The notes under the pieces are model-generated. The model made no database searches, was not told the DNA's origin, and was given only the letters and a program-made list of their open reading frames with translations. Positions 22,199 through 32,145 of a stretch of DNA of 50,333 nt are shown in pieces (the first letter of the stretch is position 1; every line of letters starts with the position of its first letter). Source of the stretch: Deltaproteobacteria bacterium (GTDB taxonomy: Bacteria > Desulfobacterota > JACPFL01); NCBI GenBank assembly GCA_016183025.1, contig JACPFL010000153.1:1-50333 (forward strand). Reading direction: 5' to 3'. The position numbers were made by a program, and so were the translations under genes.

Positions 22199-25100
22199 TC
22201 AAGCCGCTTGCTCCGACTTCCCCATGCGTACGCGGATCCGATGCTTGACCAGGCCCCGATGCAGCGGGATCAAGCCATCCCTGACGCGCTGACCATCCAT
22301 CTGTACCCAGGACACGCCTCGCTCGCAGCCTTCCGGGTTCTCGACCTCGATCTCGTATACTGCCTCACCGTGATGATACCGGAGGTGGAAGCCCCTCCAC
22401 CCTCCGGGGATGACCGGATTCAACTGTAGGTGATCCCCACGGACCTTCAAACCCAGGACCTCTTCAACCCAGGCTCGGTACATCCACGCCGCCGAACCCG
22501 TATACCAAGACCAGCCACCCTGACCGATCCGCCCGGGCAATCGGTACGTGTCCGCTGCCACCACGTAGGGCTCAAGCCCGTAGCGCCAGACCGTGTCCGG
22601 ATCGCGCGCGCGCTCAATCGGGTTGAGCATGCGCAGCATTTTCGCCGCACGTGTACCATCCCCTCGACGCGCCATGGCCATGGCGAACCACAGGGCGGCG
22701 TGAGTGTACTGGCCTCCGTTCTCCCGCACCCCCGGGGGGTACCCCTGAATGTATCCGGGTGACGGCTCCGACCTGTCAAAGGGCGGCGTGAAGAGCAGCA
22801 CCAGACCTTCATCCTCGCGAACGAGATGGTTCCACGCTGATTCTAAAGCCTTATCCGCACGATCTGTGTCGGTGGCTCCACTCAGCCAAGCCCAAGATTG
22901 GGACAGGGAATCAATCCTCGCCTCTTCATTCGCCGAAGAACCAAGCGGCGTGCCATCGTCGAAGATCGCCCGAAGATACCACTCCCCATCCCATCCTGCT
23001 CGCTCGACACGCTGAATCAGCGCATTTCTATCCTGTTGATAGGACTGGCTTAGATCTGGCCGACCCAGTAGCTCAGACAACTCTGCCATACCCTGAAGCA
23101 CATCCACCATGAACCACGCCAGCCAAACGCTCTCCCCTTTGCCCCCGGCACCCACAAGGTTCATCCCATCGTTCCAGTCCCCTGTTCCTATCAGGGGCAA
23201 ACCATGGGGCCCAAAGGTCATGCTGCGCATGACGGCGCGCCGGCAGTGCTCAAACAGCGTGGCGTGTTCAAACGCGACCTCCGGTGTGAAGAACATCTCG
23301 TGCTGATCGCCTTCCAGCGTCGGCCCGTCGAGGAAGGGGACCTCCGTGTGCAAGATGTCCACATCGCCGGTGGCCCGCATGTATTGAGCGACGACGTACG
23401 GCAGCCACAGGGGGTCATCGGAGATCCGCGAGCGGATCCCCGCGCCGCTCGGTGGATGCCACCAGTGCTGGACATCGCCTTCCTTGAACTGACGGCTCGC
23501 CGCGAGCAGGATGTGCTGGCGCGCCAGCTCGGGATACACGTATAGGAATGCCATAACGTCCTGCAGTTGATCGCGGAAGCCGAATGCACCGCTGGACTGG
23601 TAAAAGGCGGAACGTCCCCAGATCCGACAGCTCAGGCTTTGGTACAAGAGCCAACGGTTGATCAGGAAGTCCGCTGCCAGCTCGGGGGTGTGCACTTCAA
23701 TCGTGCCCAACAGATCATCCCACCACGCTTTCGTCTGGCTTAACGCGGTCTCGAGTGCCAAGCCTTCCCGGTAGACTAGAACCCGCTTGTGGACCTCCTC
23801 CATCGACTCGGCCTGACCCAACATGCACGTGATCTCAGCCCTCTCTCCAGGAGCCAGTTGAACCGTAACCTGCAGTGCCGCACACGGGTCGAATCCCGCC
23901 CCCGTCCGACGTGATAGCCCGGTCCGCTCCATCGCCGCGGGGCTACCCAGCGAGCCGTTGCGCCCAACGAAGGACGTGCAGTCGCCGGTGTAAGACTCCG
24001 CAGGCGGGTTGATGGCCGCGAAGGCGATCCGATCCCCGTACTCGGGGTGGTAGCGATTCCGAGCGATCAGGGCCTGGACTTCGTCATCCCAGTGGGTCAC
24101 GACGTGCATCTGGGAGGATTCGCGGTTCTCGCCCAGTGTCCACTCCACATAGTACGTCACCGACAGTCTACGACGCCGGGAGGAGTCGTTCCTCAACCGC
24201 AGCCTCTGCAGCTTGATCGGCTCTCCCCCGTTCTCATCCCCTGGAACGAAGACCGTCAGCTCCTGCTCGATCCCTTGACTGTTATGCTCGAAGACCGTGT
24301 ACCCCGCCCCATGCCTTGCCCGATAAGCGGTCTCTTCGCGGATCGGCGACGGGGTCGGCGTCCAGTAGACACCGGTCTCCTCGTCCCGAATGTACACCGC
24401 CTCAGACGGTGGATCCATGACGGGGTCGTTCGACCATTGCGTCAGGCGATTGCGCTGGCTGTTGCCATACCAGGTAAATCCAGACCCCGTTTCGCTGACC
24501 AATGTGCCGAAGGTGGGGTTGGCGATGACGTTCACCCAGGGTGCAGGCGTGTGGGTGTTGGGGCCGAGATAGATCGCGTATTCACGCCCATCCGGGGTAA
24601 AACCGCCCAGGCTGTTGAAGTAGGGCAGCTCCATGAAGGGCAGCGAAGCCGAAGGCTCGCGGGGAGCACGTTTCTTGGCCATGGGTTCCGATAGATCGGG
24701 AACCTCCGCAGGCACACCTGGTTGCTGGGGCAGTGTGCCGCGGGCCGCCACCAGCACCACACTCGCCGCGGCCATGAGTAGCGTCAGGTCTTCCTCCGAG
24801 ATTTGATCCGCGCTGCGCAAAAAAATCCGACCAGGCTGATCCATCCCCGTATACGTCGAATGCGCCTGGATCAGGCCCTCGAGTCGTTCACGCAACGGCT
24901 GCTCATAGCCGCTGGCCTCCTCGTTGAGGATCACCAGGTCTGCCGTCAACCCGTGCATTCGCCAATAGGTATGGGCCTGGAGCATCTGACGGACCAGGCT
25001 GATATCCCGCGCCTCGCCAATGGTGATCAGGGCAATCGGCAAGTCGCCCGAGATTCCGTAGGGCCATAAGCCGGCTTGGCCCTTGCGGTTCTCTTCGATG

Positions 25101-28100
25101 CGTTCTGCGGGAGGGCGCAAGAGGGGGTTGGGAAACAGCAGGTGGCTGGCTAGCTGCTGGAAGCGGCGAGCTTCGTCGGGCTGGATGCGAAGCAATCGCA
25201 GCTCAAGCTGGGCAGAAGCCGAGGCGAAATCCATCGCCCGATCGATTGTATGGGGATCGCTGTACTTACCCATCAGCCTCAAAACCTGCTGGCGTGTTTC
25301 GCCCGCGGCGAGAACCAAGGAAACCTGAACACGCTGGCCTGGACCGAGAGTCAGGCTCTGGCGCAGGCTGAGGATCGGGTCCAGGACAAAACCCTGGCTG
25401 TTGCCAAGCTTCTGAAGGACCCCCATTGGATTCGCGAGCGTCCGTCCTCGGCCGATGAATCGGCGCCGCTCGGTCTCGAACTGCAAGCCTTCGTCCTCGG
25501 CGTGTTCAACCGTAAGGCGGTGCGCAACATAAATGGGTGGGTCGTCTTTCGCGCGAGATCGGCGGCATGCGAGGAGCGCTTGATGTTGAGGTACCGCCTC
25601 GGTTTGGATGAACAGCTTGTTGAAGGCCGGATGCTGCCGGTCTGCGTTGTGCGGCGCCAGGGAGAGTTCAACGTAGCTCGTGAGATTGAAACGGCGGACT
25701 TCTGGCGAGACGACGACCTCCGTTTCGGTTTGAATGCCGTTATCGGCGCGCCGGAACACGGCACGGTCGAGCGCAAAGTTGGCGGAGTACGCCTCAACCT
25801 TCCCGCCGACTGGGTGATACGTGTTGGACCATACTCGATCCGAGTCGGCCTCATGGATGTAGCAGAAGGTTCCCCGCGGATCCTGAGTCCGATCCGACCT
25901 CCAGCGTGTGATCTCATAGTTGCCCCACCGACTGTATCCGCCGCCGGCGTTCGTGATCATCAAGCCATAGCGACCATTGCAAAGGAGTTGGGTTTTGGGC
26001 GTGCTCGTATGGGGGGTATCGAATTTGCTCACCGACGGTGCGACTTCGCCGACCCTCTCCGGCAAAGACACTCTCTCGCGCGTGGAGATGTGGTGCAGCG
26101 GAGACAGGATCGGGATGCGTTCATGGAGCAGGGGCTCAACGGCACGCACGCGTGCGTCGGCATGAAAATGGCGCTGGATAGGATTGCCATGGAGGAAGTT
26201 AGTCAGTGACAGAAAACCCATGCCTTGATGATGCGCCATGTAGGTTTGTACGATCAACCCACGCTCGCCCTCACGACTCGGCTGACGGCTGAAGTCCATC
26301 GCTTCGTAATAGCCGTAATTGTTCAGCAGCCCCAGGCTAGCCAGTCGTTTCAGATTCTGCACGGTCTCTCTCGGCGCAACGTTCAGCGCCAGAAGGGTGG
26401 CATAGGGCGAGACGACGACCTTTTCCTCTAAGCTGCGCTTCAATCCGAGCTCCGGTACGCCAAATGCCTTATATTGATAGGTCTTCTTGAGGTCCAGATC
26501 TCCAAAGGCAGACTCCGAGATCCCCCATGGTACACCACGCTTGCGACCGTAGGCAATGTGGATCGCCACCGCTTCCCTCGCCGCCTTATCCAGGAGCGAG
26601 TTCGCTTGGGAGCGTTGGAAAATCAGCGGCATCAGATATTCGAACAGGGTCCCGGTCCAACTGAGCAGCACTCGGCGCCGACCGATTGCACTGTAGGGTC
26701 GACTCATGGAGAACCAATGCTCAACTGGGATATCGCCCCGAGCGATGGCGACGAAACTCCCAAGCCGCGCCTCACTCGCCAAGAGATCGTAGTAGGAACT
26801 ATCCAAGCGGCCCTCGGAAACGTTGTAGCCAATTGAGAACAACCGTCGTTCGGGGTCATACAAGAAGCGCATATTGATCGATTCGGATAACTCGCGTCCG
26901 TCCTGGATGAGCCGCTCGCCCAAACCCAGGACTTCACCGGCCAGCCATCTCGACTTTGAGAAGGCCTCCATAAGACGGTCAAGCCATTCGAAGAGGGGGT
27001 CTGCGGCTGAGGGAGCCTCCTCACGGATCGATTGGAGGATCGGAATACAGCCGATGTGCCCGTGGGCGAGATCGAGAAGCGAAGGCGCGTGATACAGACC
27101 TTGGCGGATGGCGAGCACGGCCTCCAGACCCAGATGGGCGACCTCCTCTTCCGTTTTTTCATCGAGGATTTCGATCCAAGTGAGATAGCGATCCGTGATC
27201 CTTAGCCAGGCCGATACCTGCTCCTCCATCTGCCTGGCCCAATAAGCCGCTTCCGTTTCAACGTCGGCGGACTCACGCGCCGCATCGGCTAGAGCCCTTA
27301 CGCTACTGTCCACCCGCCGCAGCAGGCGAAGCGCGTCGGCGATGCGAGCCGGCGGGGTTTTCCACGCGCGCATCAGTGCGTCGAGGGCGTGGGCATCCAG
27401 ACCCGAAATGCCTTCCTGTTCGACGACCTGTTTCAGGATTTCCCCGGTATCCCGCAGGCCTTCAAAGGCTTTCCCATCCAAGACGGGTCTCTCAATCAGC
27501 TTGTCCAGCCCATGCTCCAGTGACCATAGGGCACCCAGCAGGTTTCCGCTGTCTACGGCGGACACGTAGCGAGGTTCTAGAGGGGTCAGGGTTTGAACAT
27601 CGTACCAATTCAGCAGATGACCCTCATAGCGCTCCAGTTTGCCGATCGTCTCCATGCTATGGCCCAGCTTTTCCACGACCTGATCCACCGTCATATACCC
27701 GAAATCATGTGCGGATAGTGCGCTGAGCATCCAGAGACCGATGTTGGTTGGACTGGTACGCATCGCCAGTTGGTTCTGAGGGGAGACCTGGTAGTTGTCG
27801 GGTGGAAGCCAAGACGTGTCATCGCTGACAAAGTCCGAGAAATAGCGCCAGGTTCGTCGTGCAACCTTCCTCAGGAACCGCAGATCCTTTTCAGGCAGCA
27901 GGAGTTGCTTTTGTTTCGCCTGCGGCCGAAGGTTCAAGAGCCAACCGATCAGAGGGGATAGGAACCACAAGACCAGCCAGGGGCTGGCCATCGCAAGGCT
28001 GGATGGCATCCAGCGCTGCACCGCCCAACCCACGATCCCACTGAATAGGCTCGCCAGGCCCAAAGAAGCTACAAACAATGGCTGCCGACGCGGGGCACTC

Positions 28101-31100
28101 CAATGGGTCACCTGGGCCGAAGTCCACTCGAGCAACCCACGGCGAGAGATGAGGCGGCGATACCAGACCCGCAGAATGGCGTCCAGAGCCAGCTCGGCCT
28201 GGTGCAGAAGCATCGCAGCATCAGCAACCGTCCGCAGCAGGTCGTGCGCAACTTTCGATAAGGAGAAGCTCTGCAGCCCCTGGCGTGTGGTCGCCATGGT
28301 GAAGGGCTGCGCCAAAGGGTGGAAGAGCAACTGCATGGCGACCACAAGCGTAGAGATCCACCCGATCTGAGGAGAAGTCAGCCAGGAGGCGATTAGCAAG
28401 CCCAGGCTGGTCGTGGATATCAGGCTCCGGCGCAAGTTGTCGAAAACCTTCCAACGGTCGAACCAGGAGAGCGGGTTTGGCACTCGCCGTCTTCCAGGCT
28501 GGGGAACCCGTGGCAAAATCCAATCCGCGACTTGCCAATCACCGCGAATCCAACGGTGTTGCCGGCGGGTGTAGCTCAGGTAACTCTGCGGGACCAGGCC
28601 CACTCGGACGTGAGCGCCTTCAATCAAGTCATGGCTCAGCAACCACTCTTCAGGAAACCTCCCAGACAGCACTCGACTGAAGGCGCGCACATCATAGATA
28701 CCCTTTCCGTGGTAGGAGCCTTCACTGGTGAGATCCTGATGGACATCGGAAACAGCCTTGGTGTATGGGTCAATTCCGACCGCGTCTGCGAAGAGCCGGC
28801 TGAAAGGCGAGGCACTCGTGCTCGGCAGGGAAGGGCTGACGCGCGGTTGGATGATCGTGTAGGAGCCGGCCAGGATCCTGCCCGCGGCATCGAAGCGCGG
28901 CTGGTTGAGAGGGTGTGCCAGGGTCTCGATCATCCTGCGGGCAGTGCCAAGAGGCAGCTGTGTGTCGCTGTCTAACGTGATGACGAACCTCACATTGGAC
29001 AGATGATCCGGGTCGCCGACGTATACCAAACGATCGGCATCTTCAGGCCGCGTTCCATCGATCAGACGATTGAGTTCTTCTATCTTCCCGCGTTTGCGTT
29101 CCCAACCGATGAATTTCTGCTCGGATTCACTCCAGGTGCGGTCCCGATGGAAAAGGAAGAAACGCTTACCACCATACCGATGGTTGAGAGCTTCGAGGCT
29201 CTGGGTCACAGTCTGGAGCAGTCTTTCGTCGTCCTCGCGATGCGCCTGATCCGAATCGGTGTAGTCCGTGAAGAGGCTGAAGAGCAGATTGCCTTCTTTG
29301 TTGGCCAGGTACCGGATTTCTAACTTCTCCACTTCTGCCCGGATCGTCTCCGCGTCCCCCAGCAGCACGGGCACAACGACCAACGTTCGAAATGCGTCAG
29401 GAATGCCCGAAACCTCAAAATCCATCTTTGGAAGGGCGCGGGGTGGAAGTAGCCGCATGACGAGGTAATTCAAAACCTCGAGCGCGAGTTCGCTGACGGG
29501 GATCAGCAAAAGGAGGGCGATCACAAGCTGGATCCCGGGCGTCTGTCCGCGCAGACCAAGCAGGACGATCAGGGAGACGGATAAAGCGGAGAAGAGGCTG
29601 AGCCCAAGAAAGTACACTGCAGAATGATGGCGGTATACCCACTGCAGGACGCGGAAACGTGGCGCCTCATGGCAGCGTATGAGCCGCGCAAGCTCGCGCC
29701 TTCCTTCACCCATCAGATAGGTCCCGACGTGGATCCACCGTTCATCGTCCGCCGCTTCGCGCGCGGCTTGCGTCGCTAGCTCAATGGCGCGTTGGGCGAC
29801 TTGGTTTTCCGCCTGACCGGACCGACGCGCGAGCTCTTCAATCGCACGGCGATACCGATCACGTGTGTCGAAATCCATCTTGGAATAAACCCCGGATGGA
29901 TCCAGCCGAAGCAACCCCTCCACACGGCTGAGCTGCTCGAAGATCCGTCTCCAATCCAACAGGGCGAGCTGTCGCAAGCTGGTAAACGCATTCCCGATCG
30001 ATATCTGATCCTTCGTCTGGCGGTTTTGCTCACGCAGGTTGAGCTCGCTCAGGGACTTGCGGTAGGTGCGCTCCAGCCAGCTCTGGACCGGCACTAACGC
30101 GGCGTCTTCGTCGTAGAGATGACCAACCAGTTGAGCAGCGAAATAGGGGCTCGGGCCGGGTTGGGTTGCAGCAAGTTCTGCCAGGATAGAGAAGAGCTGG
30201 TTGGGATCTCGCCGGTTGGCCGTAATGAGCCTGTTCGCCCAGAAGTCGGCGATCTCACGTTCCTGTAGCTCGGTCAGAGCGCTGGCGGCGAGATCCCGGA
30301 TGCTCTCAATCAACGCGATGCGCAGCATCTGGGCGGCAGCCCAGAGTTCGCCAATCGTCAGGGTGCGCACGGATTGATAGGCCTCAATAAATGCAAGGAT
30401 GTTCTCCCGGTCTAGGCGCAATTCCGTATAGGAGACGAGTTCCTTCGCCAGACCGTAGATGCGCGGCAGACCCCGGTAGGGCTCGTTGGCGAGTGCCGGC
30501 AGCTCTCGGTAAAAACGCCGAGGAAGGTTCAGCTGAACGTCGCGGGCGTTGCTCTCGATGACGTACTCATTATCGAGGATCCACTCGGCGGTCGGAGGCA
30601 CACCCTGTTCCAGTCGACTCGCTTCGGAGAGATCCGAGCAGACCTGATGGATCCATTGACGGGCGTCTTCGACCCGCCTTAGCAGCTCAGCGTTCCGCCG
30701 CGGCCTTGGGTCCACCTGGTGGTCCATGGCCAGGCGCTGGGCATGCTCCTGGATCTGCGCCGGGGAGAGCGGCACCCCAGGGCTTCGCACATCTCCAATC
30801 GGACTCTCGCGCTTCGGATGCAGGACGAAGACCGCGGGCGGGATGTCGCCGCTTTCTCGAAGCACCGCCACTGGGAACCGCAGTGTTTCGATCGGCGCCT
30901 GGAGGATCAGGACGGTCTCCTCGGACACTAACCAACGTGCGTGATCTTCAAGCAGCCTTGGTTCGATGCCGTACTTCGATCGTCGTATCCACACCCCACC
31001 GAAGAGGGTTCCGATAAATCCACCCGCCAAGATCGAAACCAGGGTAGAAAGGCTTCCGCTCAGAATCGGCACCGGCCAGTGGAGGACCAGGGATGCAACG

Positions 31101-31315
31101 CCGGCGAGGCCCCCGAAAAGAATGGCAGTCAAGGTCGCCCCGAGAGCACGGCGCCAAAGGAAGGGGTCCCATGTGTGTACATGTCTGTCCGCGGTCTTGT
31201 GCACCAATGCGGCGCGGCGGAAGCCCCTTCTCTGCAGCTCCCGGAGAGCTCTACGAGCTTCATCCCGTTCTGCGAAGTAGCCTATGAGGGTGCCTGCTTC
31301 CATTTTTGAGCTCAT
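22199..31315 (-). CDS. Giant cyclic beta-1,2-glucan synthase-like protein (NdvB/ChvB type: GT84 + glycoamylase-like + GH94) with N-terminal membrane-hairpin extension
   Basis: Open frame to 31378; ATG start chosen at MSSKMEAGTLIGYF (31315). GT motifs ITLDSDTQLP, HDLIEGAHVRVG, RRQHRWIRGDW; glycoamylase-like WFSMSRPYSAIGRRRVLLSWTGTLFEYLMP...GVPWGISESAF...MAHHQGMGFLSL; GH94 QLQDVMAFLYVYPELARQHILLAA...DPLWLPYVVAQYM...GDWNDGMNLVG. Confidence 0.93.
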   Translation of the reverse strand: MSSKMEAGTLIGYFAERDEARRALRELQRRGFRRAALVHKTADRHVHTWDPFLWRRALGATLTAILFGGLAGVASLVLHWPVPILSGSLSTLVSILAGGFIGTLFGGVWIRRSKYGIEPRLLEDHARWLVSEETVLILQAPIETLRFPVAVLRESGDIPPAVFVLHPKRESPIGDVRSPGVPLSPAQIQEHAQRLAMDHQVDPRPRRNAELLRRVEDARQWIHQVCSDLSEASRLEQGVPPTAEWILDNEYVIESNARDVQLNLPRRFYRELPALANEPYRGLPRIYGLAKELVSYTELRLDRENILAFIEAYQSVRTLTIGELWAAAQMLRIALIESIRDLAASALTELQEREIADFWANRLITANRRDPNQLFSILAELAATQPGPSPYFAAQLVGHLYDEDAALVPVQSWLERTYRKSLSELNLREQNRQTKDQISIGNAFTSLRQLALLDWRRIFEQLSRVEGLLRLDPSGVYSKMDFDTRDRYRRAIEELARRSGQAENQVAQRAIELATQAAREAADDERWIHVGTYLMGEGRRELARLIRCHEAPRFRVLQWVYRHHSAVYFLGLSLFSALSVSLIVLLGLRGQTPGIQLVIALLLLIPVSELALEVLNYLVMRLLPPRALPKMDFEVSGIPDAFRTLVVVPVLLGDAETIRAEVEKLEIRYLANKEGNLLFSLFTDYTDSDQAHREDDERLLQTVTQSLEALNHRYGGKRFFLFHRDRTWSESEQKFIGWERKRGKIEELNRLIDGTRPEDADRLVYVGDPDHLSNVRFVITLDSDTQLPLGTARRMIETLAHPLNQPRFDAAGRILAGSYTIIQPRVSPSLPSTSASPFSRLFADAVGIDPYTKAVSDVHQDLTSEGSYHGKGIYDVRAFSRVLSGRFPEEWLLSHDLIEGAHVRVGLVPQSYLSYTRRQHRWIRGDWQVADWILPRVPQPGRRRVPNPLSWFDRWKVFDNLRRSLISTTSLGLLIASWLTSPQIGWISTLVVAMQLLFHPLAQPFTMATTRQGLQSFSLSKVAHDLLRTVADAAMLLHQAELALDAILRVWYRRLISRRGLLEWTSAQVTHWSAPRRQPLFVASLGLASLFSGIVGWAVQRWMPSSLAMASPWLVLWFLSPLIGWLLNLRPQAKQKQLLLPEKDLRFLRKVARRTWRYFSDFVSDDTSWLPPDNYQVSPQNQLAMRTSPTNIGLWMLSALSAHDFGYMTVDQVVEKLGHSMETIGKLERYEGHLLNWYDVQTLTPLEPRYVSAVDSGNLLGALWSLEHGLDKLIERPVLDGKAFEGLRDTGEILKQVVEQEGISGLDAHALDALMRAWKTPPARIADALRLLRRVDSSVRALADAARESADVETEAAYWARQMEEQVSAWLRITDRYLTWIEILDEKTEEEVAHLGLEAVLAIRQGLYHAPSLLDLAHGHIGCIPILQSIREEAPSAADPLFEWLDRLMEAFSKSRWLAGEVLGLGERLIQDGRELSESINMRFLYDPERRLFSIGYNVSEGRLDSSYYDLLASEARLGSFVAIARGDIPVEHWFSMSRPYSAIGRRRVLLSWTGTLFEYLMPLIFQRSQANSLLDKAAREAVAIHIAYGRKRGVPWGISESAFGDLDLKKTYQYKAFGVPELGLKRSLEEKVVVSPYATLLALNVAPRETVQNLKRLASLGLLNNYGYYEAMDFSRQPSREGERGLIVQTYMAHHQGMGFLSLTNFLHGNPIQRHFHADARVRAVEPLLHERIPILSPLHHISTRERVSLPERVGEVAPSVSKFDTPHTSTPKTQLLCNGRYGLMITNAGGGYSRWGNYEITRWRSDRTQDPRGTFCYIHEADSDRVWSNTYHPVGGKVEAYSANFALDRAVFRRADNGIQTETEVVVSPEVRRFNLTSYVELSLAPHNADRQHPAFNKLFIQTEAVPQHQALLACRRSRAKDDPPIYVAHRLTVEHAEDEGLQFETERRRFIGRGRTLANPMGVLQKLGNSQGFVLDPILSLRQSLTLGPGQRVQVSLVLAAGETRQQVLRLMGKYSDPHTIDRAMDFASASAQLELRLLRIQPDEARRFQQLASHLLFPNPLLRPPAERIEENRKGQAGLWPYGISGDLPIALITIGEARDISLVRQMLQAHTYWRMHGLTADLVILNEEASGYEQPLRERLEGLIQAHSTYTGMDQPGRIFLRSADQISEEDLTLLMAAASVVLVAARGTLPQQPGVPAEVPDLSEPMAKKRAPREPSASLPFMELPYFNSLGGFTPDGREYAIYLGPNTHTPAPWVNVIANPTFGTLVSETGSGFTWYGNSQRNRLTQWSNDPVMDPPSEAVYIRDEETGVYWTPTPSPIREETAYRARHGAGYTVFEHNSQGIEQELTVFVPGDENGGEPIKLQRLRLRNDSSRRRRLSVTYYVEWTLGENRESSQMHVVTHWDDEVQALIARNRYHPEYGDRIAFAAINPPAESYTGDCTSFVGRNGSLGSPAAMERTGLSRRTGAGFDPCAALQVTVQLAPGERAEITCMLGQAESMEEVHKRVLVYREGLALETALSQTKAWWDDLLGTIEVHTPELAADFLINRWLLYQSLSCRIWGRSAFYQSSGAFGFRDQLQDVMAFLYVYPELARQHILLAASRQFKEGDVQHWWHPPSGAGIRSRISDDPLWLPYVVAQYMRATGDVDILHTEVPFLDGPTLEGDQHEMFFTPEVAFEHATLFEHCRRAVMRSMTFGPHGLPLIGTGDWNDGMNLVGAGGKGESVWLAWFMVDVLQGMAELSELLGRPDLSQSYQQDRNALIQRVERAGWDGEWYLRAIFDDGTPLGSSANEEARIDSLSQSWAWLSGATDTDRADKALESAWNHLVREDEGLVLLFTPPFDRSEPSPGYIQGYPPGVRENGGQYTHAALWFAMAMARRGDGTRAAKMLRMLNPIERARDPDTVWRYGLEPYVVAADTYRLPGRIGQGGWSWYTGSAAWMYRAWVEEVLGLKVRGDHLQLNPVIPGGWRGFHLRYHHGEAVYEIEVENPEGCERGVSWVQMDGQRVRDGLIPLHRGLVKHRIRVRMGKSEQAA

Positions 31316-31379
31316 GTCAAAAGGTGTGTAATCGGCCTCAAGCGGCAACCCTCCTGGCCTCCGGCGCCCGTCCAGCACA

Positions 31380-31640
31380 TTGAGGACCTGTCGAGTGAGG
31401 GACTGGCGCGGTGCGCCCGCAAGGCGCCCGTTTCCAGCCCCTCCCCCTCCAACCGTGCGTGACCTTCTCGGTCACACGGCTGACCGACATCGTTCACCCC
31501 GCCGCATACGCGCTTGGGTATTCGCTTGGCGGCAAGGTAGAGCTTGCGCTGGAGGGCCTGTGTCGGATCGAGGCTCACCCCTCGGCTCCCCTGCACGTTG
31601 TAAGCCAGAGGCATTCGTGGACATCCCCTCCTGGCTCACT
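31380..31640 (-). mobile_element. Group II intron relic (DNA remnant with RT N-terminal-like peptide)
   Basis: Minus strand 31451-31480 GCCGTGTGACCGAGAAGGTCACGCACGGTT + GGAGGGGGAGGGGC matches the recurrent bacterial group II intron GCCGTGTG...CACGCACGGTT stem; upstream peptide LDPTQALQRKLYLAAKRIPKR resembles the start of intron-encoded RTs; no RT domain follows. Confidence 0.5.
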
Positions 31641-31654
31641 ATCTGGCTCACTAT
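31631..31654 (-). repeat. Perfect 12-bp tandem repeat x2, IS21-end-like
   Basis: CTGGCTCACTAT CTGGCTCACTAT, next to AGGGTGATCGCTGACA (minus TGTCAGCGATCACCC). Confidence 0.5.
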
Positions 31655-31993
31655 AGGGTGATCGCTGACATTTCCTCAAAGATATCACGGGGGGAGGGTT
31701 TGCAGCAGCCACTGGCCAGACTGACTCAGTCACATCTGCAGGGAGCCCCAAAGGTGCCCTCTCCTCTTCCCCCCGGCGCTCGAAGGCCACTGGGGGGGCC
31801 TTCCAGGCGGTTTCCGAGGGACATCGGGGGTCCATGCCGGGGGCACCAGGAGAGGAGCCCAAGAAGCCGCCGGAAAGGCCGGCCAGACCCCGTCTAGAGG
31901 CCTTCAGCTGGCGCGTTTATCACGAGAGCCAACTCATCCTCCTGCCCCTCTCCCCCGCGGGAAGCCGATAGAAGGGATGGTAACCTTTACCTT

Positions 31994-32033
31994 TCAGCGT
32001 GGGCCAATCCGGGTCAGCGTGGGCCAATCCGGG
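31994..32033 (+). repeat. Perfect 20-bp tandem repeat x2, IS21-end-like
   Basis: TCAGCGTGGGCCAATCCGGG TCAGCGTGGGCCAATCCGGG. Confidence 0.6.
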
Positions 32034-32145
32034 GGATCGACCGCTACGGGGCAGTGATCATAATGTAATTAGATACTTAGCGGCGGCCACGCTCAGCTTC
32101 ACTCGCGGCCGGGACATTTCGGCCACTTTCTGAAACCAGTCCTGG

